64,000 nt of DNA from Coprinellus micaceus (taxonomy: Eukaryota; Basidiomycota; Agaricomycetes; Agaricales; Psathyrellaceae): the NCBI GenBank assembly GCA_951394405.1, contig OX596335.1:5208001-5272000 (forward strand). The letters are read 5' to 3'. Below are positions 21,096 through 30,788 of this stretch, piece by piece. Position numbers and translations under genes: made by a program. The notes beneath the pieces were generated by a model. That model saw nothing but the letters and a program-made list of their open reading frames with translations. It had not been told where the DNA came from and made no database searches. Each line of letters opens with the position of its first letter. The stretch's first letter is position 1.

Positions 21096-23728
21096 ATGAG
21101 CAGAACTCCTGTCTCCGACAGTACCCTGGATTCCGGCGTAAGCTCGCTGCACCTTGGAACTGGGGTAGGTGTTCGTCGCTCCCGTTCGCTGGTTGAACCT
21201 ACAGCTCACCGCCATCCAGAAGCCCAAACGCACGTTGAAGCTACGCGCAGGGTCCAAGAAATCAGCTGCCACGCCTTCGTCAGCGACAACCGCGGATCCC
21301 ACCGTCGGATCGACCGTCGAAGAACCCCTCATCACCGCGTACTCTCAGCAGAGCAGATTCCATCGGGAGACCTTCGATGCCAACACGACCGATATCGACA
21401 TCAAGGGCGTCAATATCAGCGTCGGGCAGAAGGATATCCTTGTCGATGCGCATCTGAGGTTCAAGGCCGGTGTGAAGTACGGAATGGTGGGCCAGAACGG
21501 TGTTGGGAAGTCAGGTCAGTCGTTTGTCCAAGCCCATCGAAGGAGTTGTGCTCATTATCGAGTATTTGCGGCGGACAGTCCTCATGTCAGTTCTGGGGAA
21601 CAATATCCTCATAGGTCTTCCCCAGAACGTCCGGTTCCTCCACATCCAACAGCTTGAGGAGTTCGCACCAGGACGTACGGTTCTCCAGGAGGTTTTGGAG
21701 TCAGATGCTGAGAGAATGCGCATCATACGGGAGGCGAAGCGTACGTGTCACGACCCTCTCTAATCAATTCCGTGCTCAGCCCCATCCTAGTCCTCCACTT
21801 GATCAGCCACTTGTCCAAGACGTACGAAGACGAGCTCAATCAAGCCGTTCATGCCATCCTGGTTCAGCGATCAGCCGCCGCCCTTGACCTTTCCAAGAAG
21901 ACCGCCGCAAAGCTATCTGGCCAACGAGGATACGAAGCTCGCCAGGCCCTCCTCGCCGCGGAAGCCGCCCATGCTGCCCTGGAGAATGTGTCCCCATCTG
22001 CTCCAATCAGCACCGACACTACGCCCTCTGCCGACCCAGCTGAGGGGGAAACGCCCGCCGCACCTCCTTTTGAGCTCACCCAGAAGCTCGTTAACGACAC
22101 CATGAAGGAGGTCTTCGACGCATACGAGACCGTGGATGAGAAAGCAGACGAGGTTCGAGCGCGGGCGATCCTCCGTGGTTTGGGGTTCAAAGACGAAGAG
22201 CTTGACGTGGATAACAAGGGCATGAGCGGTGGAAAGGCGATCGTTCGAGAGTTGAGTGGTGGATGGAGGATGAGAGTTATGCTGGCGAAGGCATTGTTCA
22301 TCCAGCCGGATGTACTGCTGCTCGACGAACCCAGTGAGTTTATCCTTGTGAGGTGGATTCCCTGGTGGACTGGTGCTGATGTTCCCCAGCTAACCATTTG
22401 GATCTCCCCGCAATTCTTTGGCTCGAACATCACCTCCTTAATTCAGTTCAGGCCGATACTCAGACAGTGGTCATCGTTTCCCATGACCGTAACTTCTTGG
22501 ATACAGTTACGACTGAGACGATCATCTTCAAGGACAAGGGGCTCACCTATCATCCTGGAAATTACGAAGACTGGGAGAGTACCACCGAAGAGCAGAGGAA
22601 ACGCAAGATGAGACTGAAGGAGGTGAGAGCGCACAATCTCGATCGATATAGTTGCTCATGCCCATCTTTCAGCTGGACGATAAGCGCAAGCAGAAGATCG
22701 TCGCGAGCATCCAGAAGAACATCCAGCAAGCCAAGTCGACGGGTGATGATAAGAGGTTGGGTATGGTCGCCTCTAGGAAGAAGGTACGCCTAAATTTACT
22801 TCATACAGCACCCCTTTCTAATCTACCGTTCCAGGCTCTCGATCGAATGGGCATGCAACGCCTTGAAGATGGCAAGCGGTATAAGCGATCATACCACGGC
22901 TACCGTGCTGACATCGAGGTCGAATCGGGTTTCCAAACTGCCCCTATCACCCTTCCTACGCCTTTCGAAGTTCCATTCCACACCAACGCCATCCTCCAGC
23001 TCGCCGAGGTCTCGTTCCGCTACCCAGGCGCCAAGAAGGACATCATCGAGAACGTTTCCCTGGACGTCTCTCCCCACGCCCGTATTGGTTTTCTCGGTCC
23101 AAACGGATGCGGGAAGAGTACGCTCATGAACCTTCTGGCCGGGGAGACCAAACCCTCCAAGGGCGAAGTGAAGAAACACCACCGTCTTCGAGTCGGGTAC
23201 TTCTCCCAGCACACCGTCGATAAGCTCGATCTGGCGCTTACGCCGCTCGAGCAACTCCGGGCGTGGTACCCTGAGGAGACTATCTCCCAGCCTCAAGCCC
23301 TCGCCCACTTCGCCAGCACCGTCGGTGTGAGTGGTACGTACTTGGTAACGAAGCAGAAAGTGGGGACGATGAGTGGTGGGGAGAGGAATCGTGTTGCGTT
23401 GGGATGTGTGACGTACTGCGAGCCTCACGTCTTGCTCCTCGATGAAATCACGAATCACTTGGACATGAAGAGCGTGGAGAGCGTTGTCGAGGCCCTCAGG
23501 GAGTTTGAGGGCGCGGTCGTGGTGGTTAGCCATGATATGTGGTTCTTGAAGCAGGTTGTCGAGGGAGAGGAGGATGAAGAAGGAGATGACGAGAAGGAGG
23601 ATGGTGAGGAGGGAGGGGTGGTGTATATCGTGAATGGGAAGATGGGAGGGTTAAGAAGGTGGGAGGGTGGCTTGGATCATTATGTTGAGAGGGTGCGGAA
23701 GAGAGCCCAGAAGGAGGTCGGGTCTTGA
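21096..23728 (+). CDS. ABC-F family ATPase with two ATP-binding cassettes
   Basis: Soluble twin-cassette ATPase of the ABC-F group, whose members act on ribosomes or in ribosome assembly and translation control. Exons: 21096-21137, 21220-21514, 21579-21740, 21791-22333, 22390-22622, 22673-22783, 22835-23728; 759 residues, introns 50-82 nt. Cassette 1: GQNGVGKS near residue 105-112 (spliced to VLM, so Ser-Val replaces the usual Ser-Thr), LSGGWRMR, LLLDEPTNHLD and VVIVSHDRNFL. Cassette 2: GPNGCGKST near 540, MSGGERNRVALG, LLLDEITNHLD and VVVVSHDMWF. The second cassette has Ile where the family has Pro in DEPTNH. A Lys-rich linker joins the cassettes and an acidic loop (GEEDEEGDDEKED) interrupts the C-terminus. 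No transmembrane segments. The third splice acceptor (21790) was chosen among several to keep the frame; the orthologue in yeast is not certain. Confidence 0.85.
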
Positions 23729-23862
23729 GGGGACGTGTCATGGTGGATGCTTTGTAGACGACGAACCGAAATACATTCTTTTGAGTCGTACCGATCAGGC
23801 CGAGAATAGCGCAATAAGGTACCATAGAAGAACACGCTGGTCCTGGCACAACCGCTGGGAAA

Positions 23863-25545
23863 CTACATACGTGGACTGCCAGGATGCACGATGGCGAGGT
23901 CAAAGTCTTCCATATCCACGCCCCTGTCCAATAGTTCTTGCTCGATATCCAGCGTCGGCGTTTGAGCCTGAAACAAAAATCGTGCACCCCGAAGAGGTGA
24001 ATCCTCCGTCCCTGCACTCCAAATGCTCCCCCGCCTTCGCTCCAGAAGGTCCACCAAAGCAAATTCCACCGGGATAAGGTCGGCGAAGTGTTGGATGTAA
24101 ATTTCGAGGTACTCGAGCCAGGGGCATACATCTGGGTCCATAAGAAGGGGGAGGGCGAAGACGTCTTCTTCTCCGGACGCGGACGGTCTCTTGGGAATGC
24201 ACGAAAGTCGCAATTTCCTAATGTTAGGGAGATGCTGAAAGTATTGGCGGAGGCAGTCCGACTTGATGAACTCGTGATACAAAGTGAATTCCTCCAGCTG
24301 GTCCCCGAAGTGTTCTAACAAGGCGGTGACTCCTCCGATGTCATGATCGCCATGTTTTTCGGTAAGACCGTGGAGGTGAAGACTGAGGCGTCGCAACGAG
24401 GGGAGGCGCAAGGAAGAAGCGAAGCCTATCGCAGGAGGGAATTTGTAGAGGGTGAGCTTCGTAAGGTGTGGAAGAGAGATGGGGTTAGGCCGTGCAGGGA
24501 TGGGGCGTGGCTCGTTTGCCAGTTCCATATCGCACTCAAAGAGACCGGAGAGGGCATTCAAGGTTTGGAGCGCCTGGTGGCTGCCGAATATGGATCGGCT
24601 ACCGTTGAGGCGGAAGGAGAAGCGAGTGATAGTCTCCCATATTGGCATGTTCGACTCCCTCGCTGCTCTGTGAATGTCACCCCAGGGGCCTAAAACAGTC
24701 ACAGACCGGAGAGAGGGCGCTGCGAAGAGCCCGCTCGAGGTTATCCTTTGCAGGTAAGCACCGTCCATCCCGGCCAAATCGTATCGGGCATGCCCTATGC
24801 AAACCCTGAAGGTTTTAAGAATCGGAAACTCTTGAGGCGGTCGATCGAAAAGGTCTATGAGGGACTCCGTTATCTGGTCGAACCAGACAGCCAAGTACAC
24901 GCCTTTCCACCTCGACGAAAGTCTGCCGATTGTTTCGATGAGCGCTCGGTGTTCCTCGCGGGCTGACTCCCAGTACTGACTTTGGAATACGAAGGAGGTG
25001 TTAGGTGAATTTTTGAGCTCGAGCTGGATGGCATGTCTTGAAGACCTTTGAGCCCAGATGCATATCTTGTATCTTGTCCTCTCGACCCGCCTACACCAGA
25101 GTTTGTATTCATTTTCGAGGTCCAGATCAGCCTCGAAGCCGGGGATGTCAATCTGAATGCGCGACCAGAGGGCTGGAGTATCCAGAGCAACGCGGCGCCA
25201 TTCTTGGGAGACATGGCTGAGAATGACGGAGACTCCCTTGGGCGCTGGGGGGGTATATAGAGTGAATTGCGGTTCTTCGGTGAGGTCTTGGCAGCGCAAG
25301 AAGATTGTGCTGAGGACGTCCTGAGGGACCCGCCGAATAGGCGCTGGAACCATGATGTGTTCTCCGACGAAATGGAAATGAGCGGCGCGCTCGGCCTCCA
25401 TGACGGCCAGTGGATCCTTTGCATCTTCTGTGGGTTTAGCCGATCTGGCTTGCCTCTCCTCGATGGGTTGCTTGACGAGGCGTAGCTCCTGTTCCGGCAG
25501 TGGGTAGTTTGCGCAGTGGTCAGGGGAACGTGAGGACTGCTGCAT
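23863..25545 (-). CDS. F-box/LRR-like protein, intact, 560 residues
   Basis: Single exon. I start at the ATG at 25545 (MQQSSRSPDHCANYPLPEQ); the frame stays open upstream, but that sequence lacks the family pattern. F-box-like stretch near residues 68-125 (VPAPIRRVPQDVLSTIF, then VSVILSHVSQEWRRVALDTPALW), interrupted by a Pro-rich insert (TPPAPKG) longer than in siblings. The remainder is LRR-like, for example SLPHLTKLTLYKF and LRLPSLRRLSLHLHGL, ending ELLDRGVDMEDFDLAIV. It is the closest intact guide to the gene broken at 6042-10034: the cut falls at the position equivalent to its NTSFVF segment. Convergent with the ABC-F gene, 134 bp apart. Predicted SCF adaptor; substrate unknown. Confidence 0.82.
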   Translation of the reverse strand: MQQSSRSPDHCANYPLPEQELRLVKQPIEERQARSAKPTEDAKDPLAVMEAERAAHFHFVGEHIMVPAPIRRVPQDVLSTIFLRCQDLTEEPQFTLYTPPAPKGVSVILSHVSQEWRRVALDTPALWSRIQIDIPGFEADLDLENEYKLWCRRVERTRYKICIWAQRSSRHAIQLELKNSPNTSFVFQSQYWESAREEHRALIETIGRLSSRWKGVYLAVWFDQITESLIDLFDRPPQEFPILKTFRVCIGHARYDLAGMDGAYLQRITSSGLFAAPSLRSVTVLGPWGDIHRAARESNMPIWETITRFSFRLNGSRSIFGSHQALQTLNALSGLFECDMELANEPRPIPARPNPISLPHLTKLTLYKFPPAIGFASSLRLPSLRRLSLHLHGLTEKHGDHDIGGVTALLEHFGDQLEEFTLYHEFIKSDCLRQYFQHLPNIRKLRLSCIPKRPSASGEEDVFALPLLMDPDVCPWLEYLEIYIQHFADLIPVEFALVDLLERRRGSIWSAGTEDSPLRGARFLFQAQTPTLDIEQELLDRGVDMEDFDLAIVHPGSPRM

Positions 25546-25852
25546 GATGGGAAAAAGTAGAGGAGAAGGAGGTGAACACGGCGCAAACTGTTTCTTTGAT
25601 ACTTCGAACCCCGATCTCTGCGGTGGGTGATATGTGTGTGCTTGTGTATGTGTTCTTCCAAGGCCGATATAACACCACAGGTCCACTACGAGCGAAGGCA
25701 ATCTGATCTCATCGATGACTTCCGAAGGTAGTTCGCAATCCTTCCGAGATTACAAGGAATTGTCACATTCTCTCCGGATCAGGGCCGTCAATGGCAAGGG
25801 CAATGTCATTGAATTCGATATCACGAGTGAATGGCATTGTGAAGGTCGAAAC

Positions 25853-27582
25853 TCAAGCATATGTCAAATCGAGACCGCTACCTTCTAGCTCTGCCCAGAT
25901 ATCGACGTCCTTCTCGCTGCTAAACACTATCTTCACGAATCGGTTTGAAAGGCGCAGCGCAGGAGGGATTCTGAGTCCTCCACCCCCGCCGCCTTTCGTC
26001 GCCCTCCTCGCAATGAAATCTACGAGCGCCATCTCGGGAGTGAAACCCTCCGTTTCATTGGGGATATCATCTATTTCAAGCTCTTGAAGCTTGAGGCAAA
26101 TTCCGGCGACGGAAAGGTGGGAAAAGGGCGAGTATCGCACGCTGAGGGGGGCGGGGCGCCGAGGAAAGCCGTCCAAGACCTTCAGCCATTCAACACTGTT
26201 GAGCTGGCGTAGGCAGTGGGAGAAGGTGGGTTGGGTGACGGAATCGGGGTACATGGTGCCGCGTTTTAGCTGGTCGCCGAACTTCTGGAAGAGCTCGACG
26301 GTCCCGTTGCTCTCTCGATCGTCGAATTCTGGGTCATTTTCGACAGGGCAGTACAAGTTGAGGTGGAGGGATTGGAGGAGGGGAAGGTCGAGACACGAGG
26401 CGAACCCATCATCAACCAGGCCTTCATGTAGGGTCAGGGAGGTGAGATGAGATAGTTTGGTGGGGCTGGTGTGTAAAGGGGTTGTGTAGTAGCCTGAGTT
26501 CAGTCGTAATTCGCAACGACTAGATTTGGGAGGATGGTGAAGAGTCCGAAGGCATGCCTCTCGTTGGGGTATTCCTCGTCGCCCAATACTTCGCTCCGAA
26601 ACACGAGCTCCTCAAACGATTCGCCGAGAGGGAGCGCAGAGCTGCGCAGAGGCTACTTTTCCTGCGCCGATGGCTCCCCAACGGCCAACTACTTCCAGGC
26701 GGAGGAGAGAGGGCGCAGCTAAAAGGCCCCTGAAGTTATTCTCGCTATGCAGGCGTCAGTGATGTTGTTCAATTGTCATGTACTGTCGTCGATAATATCG
26801 ACCACGATCTTCTGAAAATCCAGGGGGCTGTCCGATGAGCACTCGAAAACGTCAGCTACGTTGTTCGAGAGGTAGCCGATGCGAAGGCTGAAACGTATTG
26901 CCCGTATGCGCTGCGAAGGCTGAAATGTATTGCCCGTATGCGCTGCGAAGCATGGCATATGGTCTCCAGAACAGACATGTACACCCGCTGGGCGTGCATA
27001 TCAAACCCGGTTTCCCAGAATATGTCGTCCGAGCCCCCACTGGTGAGGCTGAGGCAGATGGGGAAGGGCGAGGACCAGTGGAACCATGTCCGGGTTTTGT
27101 CATTCAGGGCCCCGATCTGCCGGACCCACATCGTGAACAAGGCACGATCGGTGCCACCGAAATAATGGAGGATATGGATCGTGATATCCATGTGCGACCA
27201 TAGGATGGGCATGTGGAGAGCCAGGTCCCTCCAGCGCCTCGATACGTGACTGAGGACAACGGCGACGTGCTCGCGTGAAACCCCAGGGCCATATCTGGGA
27301 GGGTCCATAGTTTCGAGGCAACGAGTGAAAATGACGGCGAGTATGTCGTCCGGAATGCGGTGGATGAGAGATAGGAACTTTCTGTGCTATTCTATGGGTT
27401 TGAGGGATGCTATGCGCTGGGCCTCCATCTCCGCGAGCAGCCCTCGCTTCCTGGATTTTTCGGGTGAGACCCCCCACAGAAGATCTTTGGTTCTCGGTGA
27501 AATGCTTCAGGAGATGGACCTCGCTGTTGGATGGGGCACAGTTCGTGTCGAGGTAGGGAGAAAACGGTGATGATTCCGCCAT
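25853..27582 (-). pseudogene. F-box gene, frameshifted throughout
   Basis: The N-terminus (MAESSPFSPYLDTNCAPSN) and the C-terminus (ending GSGLDLTYA at 25853) match the intact gene at 57039-58727, but several frames are needed: one from 27582 to about 27440, a second for the F-box core (VVLSHVSRRWRDLALHMPILW) and the following region to about 26900, and further shifts around 26890-26780 and before 26356. One shift is explained by a 32 bp tandem duplication at 26881-26944. The LRR-like end (27 kb side to 25853) is still readable as PEMALVDFIARR. The gene cannot encode a full protein. Confidence 0.8.
26881..26944 (+). repeat. 32 bp tandem duplication inside the F-box pseudogene
   Basis: Two adjacent 32 bp units starting GCGAAGGCTGAAA differ at a single base. 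32 is not a multiple of three, so the duplication itself shifts the reading frame of the pseudogene. Confidence 0.85.
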
Positions 27583-28322
27583 CGTGGTGGTTGAAGGAAG
27601 AGTTCGAATGCAATTACGGCACAGTATAGATATTAATAACAGTTGGATGTTATCTTATCGGAACGCGGGCTTTTAAATGTTTGGGTCTCCGCCCCAAGTG
27701 ATGCTTCCTGGAAGTCCTTGATTCCGCCCCTGAGTCATCATCTCCCCATGTTCCTCAAAGAGCATCCCACCTACCACTTTCGGCGAGCCAAGGAATGGGC
27801 TTGGGCGCACCCCGAAGATCTGGCCTTCCATGTGCCATTGTTCTGGGGCGTTTATATTGTCTGCCAGGCGCAGCATTAGCACCTCAAGCCTGGGGGTGAT
27901 TCATCTGGCTGAAAGGAAACAACCAGTGCACTACGTCTGGTCCCCGTCGGCCTTGAAGTATGGGTGACTTTCACGTCTGGGTGAGTATTATTTTACCTCA
28001 AGAAGCTACCTACTCATAGACCTGAATGCAGGCAAATTGTCCTCCTGTCTGTCCCACCCCACCCGTTCGCTCTGTTCCCCTCTGGGTACCACTTGCACCA
28101 TGGCTTGAACTCCTGGGTCTATGGTTCATACAGTAAAAAGTCTATATCTGTGCTCTAGGCGTTGCTAAGCTCTGCATCGTCCGATACCCAAGAGCCAGAG
28201 CTTACTGCAAGGAGCTTACTGCCCACGTACGTAGTGCCCTCCGTTGCCAGGCGGTGGCCCCCATCTGCACATCCTACCTCTCGCACAAACCACGATCCAA
28301 AGCGCCACCAGTAGCCGACAGT
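27583..28322. other. Intergenic, nothing recognised
   Basis: No gene, RNA or repeat recognised upstream of the F-box pseudogene. Confidence 0.4.
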
Positions 28323-28426
28323 GTTATACATAAAACTGTGGGAGCTGCCTGTGGGGGATTATACAAAAAACGCGTTTTTGCCTGCCGGCCCTGGGGACCA
28401 GGCAACTCCCTCGTTTTATGTATAAC
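28323..28426. repeat. Palindromic MITE-like unit, 104 bp
   Basis: The ends are inverted copies (GTTATACATAAAAC and its complement), and the match continues with interruptions through GGGAG and TGCCTG. The outer part is repeated in inverse orientation at 28986-29046 with about 85% identity. TA dinucleotides at the tips would suit a Tc1/mariner-type target, but I cannot prove a target duplication. Confidence 0.5.
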
Positions 28427-29901
28427 CCCTGCAGAAGCACGAGACCATGCCCTGCCACGCGTTCATTGGCTGGTGATCCTTCTTTCCCAATATAGCAGGG
28501 GCACATGTTTACAACGCGATCACATGTACTATTCCTACCGTATGTCGAGCAAATCAAACAAACCAAATTACAATTTGTGGGGTCTTGAAAATACCCTCAA
28601 GTGGCCTCAAATAAAATTCATTCTATATATGTGCCTCCACCGGCGTGTGTAAGTCTACCCTCCGCCTGTCAAATCGAGGCCCTTGGGCCGAGCGCGTGAT
28701 GAGCGGCGGCAAGGAACCCGGGGGCCCCACATATGTGACCGACGGTCTCACATCGGGGGCCTTGGGACCCTCCCCGGAGCATCGCGGGGCCCCCCCGAAG
28801 GGAGGGGTGCGATGCGAAGTGGGAGGGAGCTACCCATGTGGGAATGGGGGGGCCGTCGCGAATGAAGATAAACAAACATCACGTGATGTAGTTGAACTTC
28901 CCTATTTAGGATGCAAGCGCTAAACGAACATACCTCACGTGCTATGATCTTGCCCTGAGGCGTCGGAACTTGAATGTGGGACACCAGGCAAAAACACGTT
29001 TTTTATATAACCCCGCGCAGGCAGCTGCCACGGTTTTATGTATAACAATGACAGAGCCCCCTCAAAGCGCTTATATTTCTGACATTCGGACCATCTTGCG
29101 GCACTAGAACTGGGCAACGTGCTCCTCGAGACGACCGGGTTTCCTCCGCTCACTGGGAAATATGTTATTCTGGTACTGTCGAACCGCTCTGTGTATGCTT
29201 GCACCAGAGGGAATTCGTCCACCAGTGGCTACCAGGCTCCATACAGCAGGCAAGGCTTCAAGCTCGGAACTCCTGGACCATTGGTCGTTCAGCCTTTTCG
29301 ACGGTCACTAATACGAACAATCACAATAGAAACGGAGTGCTGCGCGGAGGAGCCTGGGCATCTCCGACGCTTGGACCAGAAATTCGTTGGCTTTGACTGC
29401 AGACGCTGTTGCTACGGGGTTTGAAGACATCGTGGTTTCTATGCCCATAACTATGGGCTGTTTCAGGGCTATGAGTCTGGAAACGATAGTCCGCATATTT
29501 AGGAATAGGGAGGCGCATGAGACTGGGAATCTTCGCATTTCCGTCCTCCCCACTCTATCATACTCACTGCACATTTCTGCCCTGGGTCGGTTTTGCATCC
29601 TCCACCTGTAGCCAGCGCCGCCGTCGACATGTGCGCCCAACCCTCAGTCATCTCGTTCTACAAACGCACATATGTTCGAGCGCTCAAGACCCCCCCTCCC
29701 AGTCCCTTCGGATCCGACTACGTTCCCCCGGGTGGCTTTGACGTTGAGGACTTCGTCGATCCCAGTCTCTTCTAGTGCCGTCCTACCTACCTACCTACCT
29801 ACCTACCTTCTCGTCTGCGGCTTCGTTGCCACCTCAAACCCGTGTTCAAATCGGCTATAAGAACTTGCCGTTCTACAAGGCCCCTGGAGGATATGTTCGA
29901 G
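28427..29901. other. Intergenic with one partial repeat copy and a CCTA microsatellite
   Basis: 28986-29046 is the inverse half-copy of the palindromic unit at 28323-28426; it may instead be the other end of a 724 bp element spanning both. A GC-rich patch near 28680-28870 contains short GGGGGCC-type palindromes. 29782-29808 is a (CCTA)n microsatellite. No gene is supported. Confidence 0.45.
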
Positions 29902-30761
29902 TGTAGAACGATGCAAGTATGACCCACTGTATAAGGCATGTCACGAGTGCACCCACAGGTTGACCTGGATCTGTGGGGCAGGTACCTGCAGAAAAATATG
30001 CCTTACCTGGATCTGTGCAGGTATTTTCCCACGGGTCACCTGTACCTGTGAGTCCAGGTCGTTGCAGGTCAGGTCACAGGTAATAGTGCAGGTGCCAAGC
30101 ATAGTATAGGGCAAATACTAGTGTACACCCCCCAAAAATGGTGCCCAACATTGTATATACACCTAAACTACATCACACAACTCACTAATGAAGTCATACA
30201 GACCCAATATTACTTCCAGTGGTGACATCTGGCCCAGATGTTTGCACCATGCAAGTACCTGTGGTTTCAAGGCTGTGACCTGGATCTGTACAGGTTTGTT
30301 CCCACGGGTTACCTGGACTTGCAGGTCAGGTTTCCCATGGGTATTCCCACGGGTCTACCTGCAAGTACCCGCAGGTAGCCCGGACTCGTGACATGCCTTA
30401 CCACTGTAAGTGGGGAGAGTTCGATGTTAGATTGAAAGTAAGTAGGGTATACAAGATACGCACCTGTAAGTGGGGAGAGTTCAATGGGGACTCACCCACT
30501 TACAGTGTGGACTATATACTGTGGAGAACAATAGATAACCTATATGCGGAACAATAAGAAAGAACAATAGACATTCCATAAGTAGAGAACAATAGCAGTG
30601 AATGGAGATAAGGTGGAGATAAGAGAACAATAAGTGCGAGTATAATGGGAATAATACAAGGTGATTGTTGTTCTCTGTAGAACAATAGAAGATAAGTAAA
30701 ACGTTCGAAATAGAGGTATTCTTTGTAGAGATAGAGTTGACATGAGCATTGTCTTCCAACA
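29902..30761 (-). repeat. 3' LTR of the Copia element, with nested insertion
   Basis: Matches 36204-36587 except for the MITE at 29932-30400 and its 8 bp duplication. It contains two copies of a TGTAAGTGGGGAGAGTTC motif and many AGAACAATA motifs. Confidence 0.9.
29932..30400. mobile_element. hAT-like MITE nested in the Copia LTR, 469 bp
   Basis: Terminal inverted repeats TAAGGCATGTCACGAGT at both ends. A perfect 8 bp direct repeat, CCACTGTA, flanks it (29924-29931 and 30401-30408). The right LTR (36204 onward) has the empty site with one CCACTGTA, so the insertion is proven by comparison. The 8 bp duplication and a tip of the YARNG type fit the hAT superfamily. The interior is full of ACCTG/CAGGT motifs, as expected for subterminal transposase sites, and has no gene. 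Confidence 0.9.
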
Positions 30762-30788
30762 CACCCCCTCAATGTAATGTCTCTGTAT

